Positions 1 through 11,949 of a stretch of 13,458 nt of DNA are shown here, piece by piece. The DNA is taken from the NCBI GenBank assembly GCA_015679605.1, contig JAAAVE010000794.1, positions 1-13,458 on the forward strand, read 5' to 3'. Position numbers and translations under genes: made by a program. Every line of letters starts with the position of its first letter. Within the stretch, counting starts at the first letter, position 1. The notes below the pieces were generated by a model. The model saw only the letters and a list, made by a program, of their open reading frames with translations. It was not told the DNA's origin and made no database searches. This DNA comes from Podila epigama. Taxonomy: Eukaryota; Mortierellomycota; Mortierellomycetes; Mortierellales; Mortierellaceae.

Positions 1-665
1 TTTTTTTCTTTCAAATTGATTATTCTCTTTTTTCTCGGGAGAAAAGTGTGAGACATCGAGTCACGGGAACAAAGATGCCATTAGGAGAGGGCATGATGGT
101 GCTGGATCGGGGCAAATCGCAGGACGTGTGGGAAGGGAAGTGTGCATTTTATTGTGTGTGTGGGTGTTTTGTTGTGTGTAATGGACTTCCAGACCCTTGC
201 ATGCGAATGACAAACTGCATGATCTCTGTGGACTGGACGTGTGTCTGTGCGCAAAAAAATACTTGTTCGTTCACTTTGTGACCCGACCATCCAAAAAACA
301 CAACCGTTGGTCAATGTGCGTGCTATTCCCTCTCACATGACGTTCAGTCGAGTGAGTTGCGAGTTGCAAAGGGTGATAAATGAGAAACACTTTTTTTTTT
401 TTCTTCTACTTTTTTTAACATTAAAGTTGGAAATTGGATAATGGGGTTTCTCCAGGTGATTGGAGAGTGATGGGTGATGGAGTGATTGAGTGTCGAGTGT
501 TGACCATGATAGAGTGTGTAAAAGCTCCGTGCGTCCCCTCCAACCTTTGTCCTTTGTTTGTTCATTCATTTTTCACACATTCATTCACTCTTCTCCATTT
601 CATTCCAATCCATTTATTTCAAGTCCATTCCATTCAACCAACATACTCCCTCACACAACCCACTC
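1..665. other. Upstream non-coding region of the PA-TM-RING gene
   Basis: No convincing exon is visible on either strand; the open frames here have no recognisable domain and no codon pattern like the neighbouring genes. The left part is G/T-rich, with a GT tract at 153-180. The stretch at about 570-660 is pyrimidine-rich with repeated CATTC/CATTT words and leads into the ligase start codon, so it probably contains its promoter and 5' leader. An in-frame ATG at 558 lies in this stretch. Starting there would bury the signal peptide, so it was not used. Confidence 0.6.
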
Positions 666-2948
666 ATGCACTTGCCACCCCCCTTGGCATCATGGCGGCT
701 CATCCTCGCCACAGGTCTATCCTTTGGGCTCTGGGTCGCAACACCTGCTCAAGCTAGCATCTTTGGTGTCGCCATCTCCAGACTCAGCTACGACATCATC
801 TCCTTCCAACCCCTCCCCGCTGGCCTCGAAAGGGCCATGGTCACCCTCGAGGGCTCCGAGATTGCCTCCGCCGTCATTGCTCGGACCAACCCTATTCCCA
901 GAGGCGGCATGCTTGTACGACATCATCACCATTTCAATCTAAATTTCTTGTGTCCAGTTTGCTTGCTTTACCTTGCCTTTATGCCCTACTCTACTCATCT
1001 CACTCAAGTGAATGAATTCCCTGCTTACACACATCCTTCGTCACCTCCTAACTTTAGGGCCTTCTCTACGACATGGGCTACGCTTGTCAACCAGGATTCG
1101 ACCCAAACACCACTCTGACCTCGCCCAACCTATACGGCTATCCTAAAATCGCACTCATCCAGCGGGGTGGCCCCGCCAACACCGACCCCTGTACCTTCCG
1201 TCAAAAGCTCGCCATCGCTCAAAGCGACGGGGCAGTGGCCGCCATCATCTATAATAACCCAGGCATAGCCTCTCTTGAAGGTGCCACCGCCGCATTGACG
1301 AATACCGATTCTCCAGTGGGCATCCCTGGCCTGATTATCTCCTATGAAAGTGGCATCAACCTTCGCTCATATCTGCACCAGATGAGCCCAAACTCTACTA
1401 ACAGTACCAGCCGTCTCCGAATGAGCCTCATGCCAGACCAACGTATGCCAGTCGTCTGGGAGTTTGTCCTCATTGTTGTTATTGTACTCCTTGGAGTGTC
1501 CTTTGCAGTCTCTGGTACGTCCACCTAGGTTTTTTTTTTCTATTTTTTTTCTACTCCTACAATCTTGCACCGACCTACTCTCTGTCAATGGGCATCTTTC
1601 TCAATCTATTTGACAGCATGTAAAAAAGGCTCAATGCTTACACTCCATTCCATGCTCTCCGTCATGTCCACTAGTTATCTTGCACTGTAGGCTATATGCA
1701 CTCCGGCAGAGAGTGAGAGTAGATGCTTTGGCTCGAGGTGCAGAGGTGATGCCTGATGGAACGATACGTATGGTGAAAATCACGCTGGACAAAGCTGCCT
1801 TGGACACTTTTCCTGTGCGGGTCTTTCACCAAGGCTCGAGCTCGGGGCCATCAGCCTTACTAACGACACCACCACCACCTCCTCCTCTACCATCGCAATC
1901 TCAATCACAACCAGAACTACAACCACAACCACAACCACAGCCACAGCCACAACCACTACCACTACCACTACCACAATCACAATCACAATTACCGTCACCA
2001 GGCGCACCAGCAGATGTGCACGAAGATTGTTCAATTCCGAAACTTGTCGTCAGCGACACCACCAATGAAACGGATGCTGAACCAACTGAACAGCAGCCGC
2101 AAAACAAACGTGTCATCATCCCAAAGAGATCTCGCCCCAACTCAATTCGACACTCATTGGAACTACAAGATAACAACGATGATCCTTACTCTGTACCGTC
2201 CCTAGAGCGACATGACATCGAGATATCAAACGACATGTGCGCCATCTGTCTCGACGAGTTTGAAGAAGGGGATGAGCTGAGGACACTGCCTTGCCACCAC
2301 GAGTTCCATTGCGAGTGTATTGGTAAGGATTCGGCTCTTTTGAAATCATTTTTTTTAAAGAGGCGCCATCACTTTTCGTTTTACTGACATGTACTGTTTG
2401 AACGCGTTGACAATGAAAAAAAAATAATGATAGACCCTTGGCTTACACGTAAGAGTCCAACGTGCCCTCTTTGCAAGCATAATTGTTTACCAGCCACACC
2501 TCCAGAGGACGAGGCACAAGAAGACGGAACAAGACCAGAAGCCTCTGTTCCTCATGATAGACTTGTAGAGTTCATCATGGGGCCAGCCTGGGTTGCATCA
2601 CAAACCCGTGGTAACCAAAGACCCGAAACTGGCCTTGTTTCATCGGTTGGTAACTTTCTTGGGTCGATTTATGCCCGGCTCCGTGGCCGGTCCCCTACGC
2701 GACAAGACCCAACCACATCTCTTCCTGTAGAGGAAGGCTCACAGATACCATCTCATCAGACGCTGCAGATGGCAGTCGCGGACGAAAGTGGAGCTACTGG
2801 AGTTCCAGCAGAGACTGTATCAATTCCTTTAGCTGATGTACCAAACAATGACCCAACTGTGCCAAGCGTGCCGCCGCAGCAAGATATTATTATCAATATG
2901 CCTCAATCTAATTCTGAGCCAAGACGCGCGACCCCAAGGCAGCTTTGA
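666..2948 (+). CDS. PA-TM-RING family membrane E3 ubiquitin ligase (RING-H2), 4 exons
   Basis: Exons are 666-914, 1058-1514, 1675-2322 and 2434-2948, coding for 622 residues; the joins keep frame in phases 0, 1 and 1. Residues 1-30 form a signal peptide (hydrophobic core, ATPAQA before the likely cleavage point). Residues about 35-190 are a protease-associated (PA) domain, with the typical KIALIQRGG then a Cys and the AAIIYNN strand. NST sequons follow at the end of the lumenal part. Residues about 217-240 are one membrane span, continued by a basic RLYALRQRVRVDALARG segment usual in fungal members. A Pro/Gln-rich linker precedes the RING-H2 finger, whose zinc ligands are C424, C427, C442, H444, H447, C450, C462 and C465, with I451 and W454 at the E2-binding surface. 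The roughly 155-residue tail is unstructured. By family (RNF13/RNF167/GRAIL type), it ubiquitinates substrates at endosome or vacuole membranes with the RING facing the cytosol. The substrate is unknown. The ATG context (C at -3) is weak. Confidence 0.93.
1867..2000 (+). repeat. In-frame CCACAA-type hexanucleotide repeat coding a Gln/Pro-rich linker
   Basis: A degenerate array of CCACAA, CCACAG, CCACTA and CAATCA units follows a run of proline codons. In the ligase frame it codes for a proline run, then Ser-Gln, Gln-Pro and Leu-Pro dipeptides, then Ser-Gln again. It sits in the cytosolic linker between the membrane span and the RING finger. Because the units are 6 nt, gain or loss of units keeps the frame. 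Confidence 0.9.
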
Positions 2949-3239
2949 GGAAATATATATATTGTATATAGCACTGGAAATGATATGAAAAAAAAAAAGA
3001 ATCTAAGCGCATATCGTATAAATATGCTATACCTAATATACCTTGTGTGGCCAAAGATGCTCCGAGGACTCATCATAAAGTCAGCCAGGTAGACCTGGAT
3101 CCCTTGACTATCTTCCTACGAGGTGGAGAGCAGAAAGTGGTACCCCTTAACAGCTAAAGTCTCAATTTTTTTTTAAAATTTATCAGTAGACCGACGGATT
3201 GTCGGCTCCTTCTCTTTCACCAAATCGATTCATTTCACC
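2949..3239. other. Spacer: ligase 3' end and P1 promoter/leader
   Basis: Directly after the ligase stop codon is an A/T-rich stretch (ATATATATAT, then an A run at about 2988-2998), plausibly the 3' end-forming region. Further right are a 14-base palindrome (CCAGGT-AG-ACCTGG, 3085-3098), an AT-rich TTTAAAATTTAT stretch near 3171-3182, a short inverted repeat (CCGAC-GGATT-GTCGG, 3191-3205) and a pyrimidine-rich leader ending at the P1 start codon. No coding sequence is seen. Confidence 0.6.
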
Positions 3240-4231
3240 ATGAGCGCCGAACTTGCTACCAGCTACGCTGCCTTGATCCTCACCGACGACAACGTCGAGA
3301 TCACCGTACGTAACCCTCCTATGTCCAGAATACTATCTCTACGCATCGAATTATCGCATGGATGCGGCATCATCGACAACGGACACTGATGGATCGATAT
3401 CTTTTGGGAGGGCGAGCAATGGATACACAAAAAAGATTATGGATAATACCACGCTGATGGAACTCGATTCAATCTAATTCTGGATTCAAGACAAATTGTC
3501 TAGCAACATTTTATACACAACAACCTCAGTCTGTAGCATGAACTTGTTCGAGGAAGGAGTACATCATCGTCGGATCAGTTGATTGTCTTTGTTGGTTCCA
3601 GCATCATCACAACAATGGAGCTCTATTGGAGACATCTTTTCCTATACTTCTATTTTTTCTACATTCAATCAAGAAACAGCATACTACAATTTGTATCTGG
3701 TTTTTTTTGGGATGATCTTGGAGTACTTGCATTTCATGGAACAGTGTACAACTTTGGGGAGCACAACTGGATTCTGATTTCATCGTGAAAATTAAGCACT
3801 TTGAACAACTTTTTGGAGCAACTGTTAATCAATCCATCTCTCGGGCACATGGACTACTTTCAGAATCATCAATGTGCTACATGGAATTGATCCAGATCAC
3901 TCTACTTTAACTGCCAAGTTTCAAAAAACCTAACACTATATATTTTCAATGTTCAATATTTTGTTATTTCAACTAGTCTGACAAGCTCCAGACCCTCTTG
4001 AAGGCCGCCAACGTTGAGGTCGAGTCCATCTGGACTTCCCTCTTCGCCAAGGCCCTCCAGGGCAAGGATGTTGAGGCCATGCTCTCCAACGTCGGCGCTG
4101 CTGGTGCCGCCCCCGCCGCTGGTGCCGCCGCCGCTGCCGGTGCCCCCGCTGCCGCCGAGAAGGCCGAGGAGAAGAAGGAGGAGGCCAAGGAGGAGTCCGA
4201 TGACGATATGGGATTCGGTCTTTTCGATTAA
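3240..4231 (+). CDS. RPP1: 60S acidic ribosomal protein P1, 2 exons
   Basis: Exons 3240-3305 and 3977-4231 join in phase 0 to code for 106 residues, the usual size for the family. The N-terminus ([20 protein letters not shown]) is of P1 type; P2 begins differently. Residues about 1-60 form the helical dimerisation domain. An Ala/Gly/Pro-rich hinge follows, then a charged Glu/Lys stretch and the conserved [12 protein letters not shown] tail. P1 pairs with P2 on protein P0 to form the ribosomal stalk, which recruits and stimulates the translational GTPases. The tail serines are usual phosphorylation sites in the family. Third codon positions are strongly C-rich (GCC, AAG, GAG), as expected for high expression. 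The donor is GTACGT and a CTAAC branch site lies at 3930-3934. The first exon ends after residue 22. Confidence 0.97.
3306..3976 (+). other. Long (671-nt) intron of the P1 gene
   Basis: It begins GTACGT and ends AACTAG, with CTAAC 42 nt before the acceptor. It is about four to six times longer than most introns in the window. Open frames within it (for example 3579-3788) show no domain or known motif. I looked for C/D-box snoRNA signatures (RTGATGA with a downstream CTGA near a terminal stem). I found only partial matches such as CTGATGG, so no RNA gene is called. Confidence 0.9.
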
Positions 4232-4645
4232 ACAAATCGTCCCATCCCTTAACCACTTTCTCTTTCCAAAATAAACGAAAAGCCATCGCGTGGATCAAAA
4301 AAGAAAATAGAAAAAAAAGCTATTTTGCATTATTGTTTTTGTGAATGAGGTGTGTCTAGTGTGTGGATGGATATTCATAAACGCGTCATTTGGAGTTTTT
4401 TGATATAATCGTTGAAGATGTATGACACTTGGCATCCGCCACGCAGAGTAGAGCGAACCTGTTCCGTAGACAGCCAGTGGCTCATTCACATCACGTATAC
4501 ACACACTCTCACACTTTACAAAGAAGCAGACTGACATGGTGCTAGTCTCCTTGTTGTTCATGATTGAAATCATAAAGACTTGAAGACATTCATATATATT
4601 TTTCTTCTCTCTTTCTCTGTCTAAAAAAATAATAGCAAAGAGACC
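4232..4645. other. Convergent 3' regions of P1 and YME1
   Basis: This spacer lies between the stop codons of two genes that point at each other. Short A and T runs occur near 4297-4320 and 4598-4632, consistent with 3' end formation on each strand. A 92-codon open frame on the minus strand at 4295-4573 has no recognisable features and is taken as chance. Nothing else is seen. Confidence 0.6.
4270..4275 (+). terminator. AATAAA polyadenylation-type signal for P1
   Basis: A canonical AATAAA hexamer lies about 40 nt after the P1 stop codon, at a suitable distance for 3' end formation. Fungal signals are loose, so the assignment is only likely. Confidence 0.45.
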
Positions 4646-8175
<3,530 letters not shown>

Positions 8176-8486
8176 TCTGTGACCGTGGCTCACACTTCGG
8201 TTCGAATGGGGGAAAATGGAGGGAAAGGAATGGATGGAGAGGGAAACAGTATAACACACGCACACACGCGTTCTATCTAGTATACGTTATAGCCCGTGTG
8301 GTGTCCTCTTCTATAGAAGAAAGGTGGGGATCGAATACAAAAAAGTTGGAGAGGTGCAAAGGATAAATGGATGCCTGAATGGATGCGTCGGACAAAAAAC
8401 AAGAGATGCATTCAGACCAGATAGACACGTCCTTCTCTCTGTCTGTCTTTGTCATATCGTCAGCTCAAGATCACCTGACTTTGTTA

Positions 8487-8492
8487 CACGTG
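8487..8492. promoter_or_regulatory. CACGTG E-box upstream of YME1
   Basis: A perfect CACGTG palindrome (GTTACACGTGACG) lies about 310 nt upstream of the proposed YME1 start codon. Such boxes are bound by bHLH factors of the Cbf1 type in fungi. A second copy lies in the ISA2 upstream region. Binding here is inferred only from the motif. Confidence 0.35.
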
Positions 8493-8704
8493 ACGAATCT
8501 TTTCATGTCATGATACATCCTTCACTCTTTCCTTCTCAACCATGACCGAGTTCACAATATGGATGCCCTTTAATGTCATATCATGAAAGTGCATGGCGGA
8601 GGTCGCAGGAAATAAAGTGGATAAAATCATCGCTCCAGTGCCGGAGCCATTTCCTGGAGCACCCGGTGGTGAGATGAAATGAATATTATGAACACACTCG
8701 TTGT

Positions 8705-8710
8705 TTTATT
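8705..8710 (-). terminator. AATAAA polyadenylation-type signal for ISA2
   Basis: Read on the minus strand, the sequence is AATAAA, about 23-28 nt after the ISA2 stop codon. This is a reasonable position for a poly(A) signal. Confidence 0.4.
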
Positions 8711-8732
8711 TTGATCTATTCAGCACAAGAAA

Positions 8733-9651
8733 CTAGATCTTGATCTCAAAAGATGTGTCGCATCCACACGAGTGCGCTGCGTGGGGGTTGGCAAGGACCT
8801 TGAACGCCGATCCGATGAGTTCTTCAATATAATCGATCCTCGATCCGCTAATCATGGGCAACGTTATCGTGTCAATGATAACTCGAGCACCACCCTTCTC
8901 AAAAATACTGTCCACCAAAACGGAAATGTCATACATGCAATAGGGACAGCAAGTTGATTATAAAAAAGTTAGCAAGTCTGTTCACTTAGGATGGATTTGC
9001 ATAAGCCGTTAACATTGTAAAACGGAAATTCCTGTAAAAAATAAAACTTACACGTCGTCCTCATTCACCACATCTGTCAAATCCATCATGTACTGGTATC
9101 CGTGGCATCCACCCGAGTCAACAGTGATCCGCAGTGCCTGGAGCGGGTTGTTGTCTCGCACTGCAATACGGTTCAGTTGCTAAGTTTTGCAACACAAAGA
9201 GATGTAAAATAACAACGAGATCAGTTGCTGCTGTATGTATGTGCCTTCGACTCGATATTCATGAAAGAACTCATTCCGGAGAACAACGGATAGATACCTT
9301 GACAGCATTATCAGTGATATGGACCGTGAGCTCATTGCCCTCCTCGTCCACCTGTGGGTTGTGAATCTTGAGGTCTGTGCTGTTGAACCGAAGTTGTTGA
9401 GCAGATCTTGAAGGGTTGAAGACTGAAGTTGATGTCAATGCGAGTCGGTTGAAGTGCGATGAGGTATTATGTGGTGTTAACATGGTACTTTGGATGCTAC
9501 GTCTTGAAAGAATGGATAATGACCGAGCGAATGGTGCCTGTGAGATGCTTCTGGAAACTGCGCAGGTTGTGACAGCATGTTGTCTATGAATGGTAGAGAG
9601 GGCAACCTGGCGGGATGTCTTTGAGACACAACGGATGCAGGAGAATGACAT
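8733..9651 (-). CDS. ISA2: Mitochondrial iron-sulfur cluster assembly protein Isa2 (HesB/IscA A-type carrier), 3 exons
   Basis: Exons 9651-9298, 9179-9052 and 8907-8733 join in phases 0 and 2 to code for 218 residues. The first about 100 residues are Ser/Arg-rich with few acids and look like a mitochondrial presequence; an R-x-F motif (LRFNS) sits near residues 87-91. The A-type domain spans residues about 106-218. It has the three family cysteines: C143 in DSGGCHGYQY, and C208 and C210 in the SCGC tail. VIFEKGGARVIIDTITLP and DYIEELIGSAFKVLANP are typical of the Isa2 branch. In yeast, Isa2 works with Isa1 and Iba57 in the matrix to build [4Fe-4S] clusters for aconitase-like enzymes and for biotin and lipoate synthases. 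Donors are GTATCT and GTAAGT. The protein is longer than yeast Isa2 (185) because of the long N-terminal extension. Assignment to Isa2 rather than Isa1 rests on overall resemblance and is likely rather than certain. Confidence 0.92.
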
Positions 9652-10058
9652 GAAGGCTAAAGGATGGATTATATTATTGTGTTTCGTATATTAGGGTCTG
9701 GGGAAATAAAGACTTTGCTTGACTCTTGGTAAGACCGTTTGTGTGAATGAGTGAACGATGGAGAGAGTGTTTTTGAACGACTTTCTTTGTTTTCTCCGGA
9801 AACTTGTCCCCCAACCCCACTTTCTTGCCGAAATGACCCTTAAGTAGCTTTGACGGTGTACAGACAGTGTGTCCTGAATAAAATTCAGTCCGTATTCATG
9901 GATGGTGGAGCAGAGTGGGTGATAGAGAGAGTGAGGGCGAGAATACATGATATGAGTGAGAGATAATAATGAACACTTCTTTGTTGTTTGTGCACAACAA
10001 TAACAATGGTGGACTTGAGTGCTTTGGCGCAAGGAGTTGTGAAACAGCCGTGTTGTTG

Positions 10059-10068
10059 ATCACGTGAC
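10059..10068. promoter_or_regulatory. ATCACGTGAC E-box upstream of ISA2
   Basis: The core is the 8-bp palindrome TCACGTGA containing CACGTG, the consensus for Cbf1-like bHLH factors. It lies about 410 nt upstream of the ISA2 start codon and about 675 nt upstream of the ubiquitin start, so ISA2 is the nearer target. The function is inferred from the motif alone. Confidence 0.35.
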
Positions 10069-10662
10069 TCCAGGTCATAAGATAAATCTGTAGCAAGGGC
10101 TGAGTGTTGAATCGTTCTCTTTCACTTCTCACTAAAGGTGTGAACCCATACAATTTCAGCGGGGAGGCTAAATTTTATTACATCGATCGGAGGAACAAGG
10201 AACGGCAAACCATCCATCTACATATCATGTCAATCCGTCGACACAATCAACAGTGCGGCAGCCTCTCGAACGACACTTCATCATCAATATGGAATCAGGC
10301 TTCGTTATCCACTCTTGAACCGATATTATCGCCATCATCTTCAAGGATAAAAGTTTAATGAGGCCGACCAAGACGCCTAGTGAGACCTCTGTCACTTTCA
10401 TGTCACAAAGATGCCCGCCAAAACACATCTTCAATGGATTCATTCGCAAGCGATTAGGCATCAATGAGATCACTGGTACCATCCAAAGGAATGAATAGAG
10501 CCTGGCATAGATTTATTTCATGGAACGGCTTGCGGCAGCTGCAGTAGACTAAAGGAGCAGCTAGAACAATGCCTGATCTCACAAGGCGCATGCGTACAAT
10601 CTTGCAGGACGTTCAACACTTTACCAGGAATCCATTTACATCAACACCATAAGACAAATCAA

Positions 10663-10695
10663 CCAATCTGAGAGGAGACTTTTTACTCATCCAAT
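10663..10695 (+). promoter_or_regulatory. Two CCAAT words upstream of ubiquitin-L40
   Basis: CCAATCT occurs twice (CCAAT at 10663-10667 and 10691-10695), 28 nt apart and about 75 and 45 nt before the start codon. CCAAT boxes bind the fungal Hap/CBF complex, but they normally lie upstream of the transcription start. These may be too close to the ATG to act that way. Confidence 0.25.
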
Positions 10696-10728
10696 CTCAT
10701 CTTTTGCATCTTTGTGAATCACTTGTGA

Positions 10729-11455
<727 letters not shown>

Positions 11456-11949
11456 ATGACTCGCCTCTATCTCATAGCCCGACAGCCTATAGTTGCTCGT
11501 TGTGTACGTCAAAAAGACCTTTTTTTTGCAGTACCCACAAATCACTTTACTTTTTCATGGTTGTTCTTGTAAAAAATCTATTTTGTTCTTACTTTTGGAA
11601 ATCAGCCTCATCGAGATGAAGTGATGATTGAGCATCAGAACATCAAAAAAAAGAATACGACATCGCCAACTCGAGCAAACCCATTGTAGAGAAGACACTC
11701 AAACTTAAAACAAAAGGGTTGTTCGGGTTGCAATAGCCTCACGAGCACACCATGTCCAGTTTCAAAACCTAGACGACAATAGGGACATGAGTGTGTTGAA
11801 TCTCTTGTATCATTTTATTTCATAACGCGTTTTAATTGGGAATGTCTAGGCTCGTGTAGGGTCGTCTCGTTTAACTATTTCTGGGGGGGTTATCTTTTTT
11901 TTTTTTTTTTTTTTTTTTTGGAATAGAACACGTTGAGGTGGAATACTAC
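11456..11949. other. Convergent 3' regions of ubiquitin-L40 and SLA2
   Basis: This non-coding spacer lies between two stop codons facing each other. It has T-rich runs shortly after the ubiquitin-L40 stop (for example 11519-11526) and a 25-base T run at 11895-11919 near the SLA2 stop. No AATAAA is seen for either gene, and no other element is recognised. Confidence 0.6.
11895..11919. repeat. T25 homopolymer (A25 on the SLA2 sense strand)
   Basis: An uninterrupted run of 25 T lies 30 nt past the SLA2 stop codon, so the sense strand of that gene carries A25 in its 3' untranslated region. Nearby introns are intact, so it is not the tail of a retrocopy of this gene. Confidence 0.9.

Larger units (their letters stand above)
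8176..8732. other. Spacer: YME1 upstream region and ISA2 3' region
   Basis: This sits between two tandem minus-strand genes. It holds a CACGTG box at 8487-8492, CA-rich words near 8254-8270, a 7-bp inverted repeat at 8632-8638/8654-8660 and an AATAAA on the minus strand at 8705-8710. Open frames here (for example 8273-8455) show no domain. A GGTTCGAAT word near 8199 resembles a tRNA T-loop but has no matching stem. Confidence 0.6.

Noticed and set aside
1780-2176. Minus-strand frames rich in Val or Cys-Gly repeats
   Set aside because: They are shadows of the CCACAA hexamer repeat in the ligase gene read on the opposite strand.
3579-3788. Open frames inside the P1 intron
   Set aside because: They are aromatic-rich chance frames in AT-rich intron sequence with no motif; the intron ends are well defined.
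3969-4298. Arg/Pro-rich minus-strand frame over P1
   Set aside because: It is a shadow of the Ala/Glu/Lys-rich P1 exon.
4295-4573. 92-codon minus-strand open frame between P1 and YME1
   Set aside because: It lies in a convergent 3' spacer, has no recognisable domain or coding-like composition, and overlaps A/T runs typical of transcript ends.
8196-8208. GGTTCGAAT word resembling a tRNA T-loop
   Set aside because: The bases either side cannot form the 5-bp T-stem and no acceptor, D or anticodon arm is found around it.
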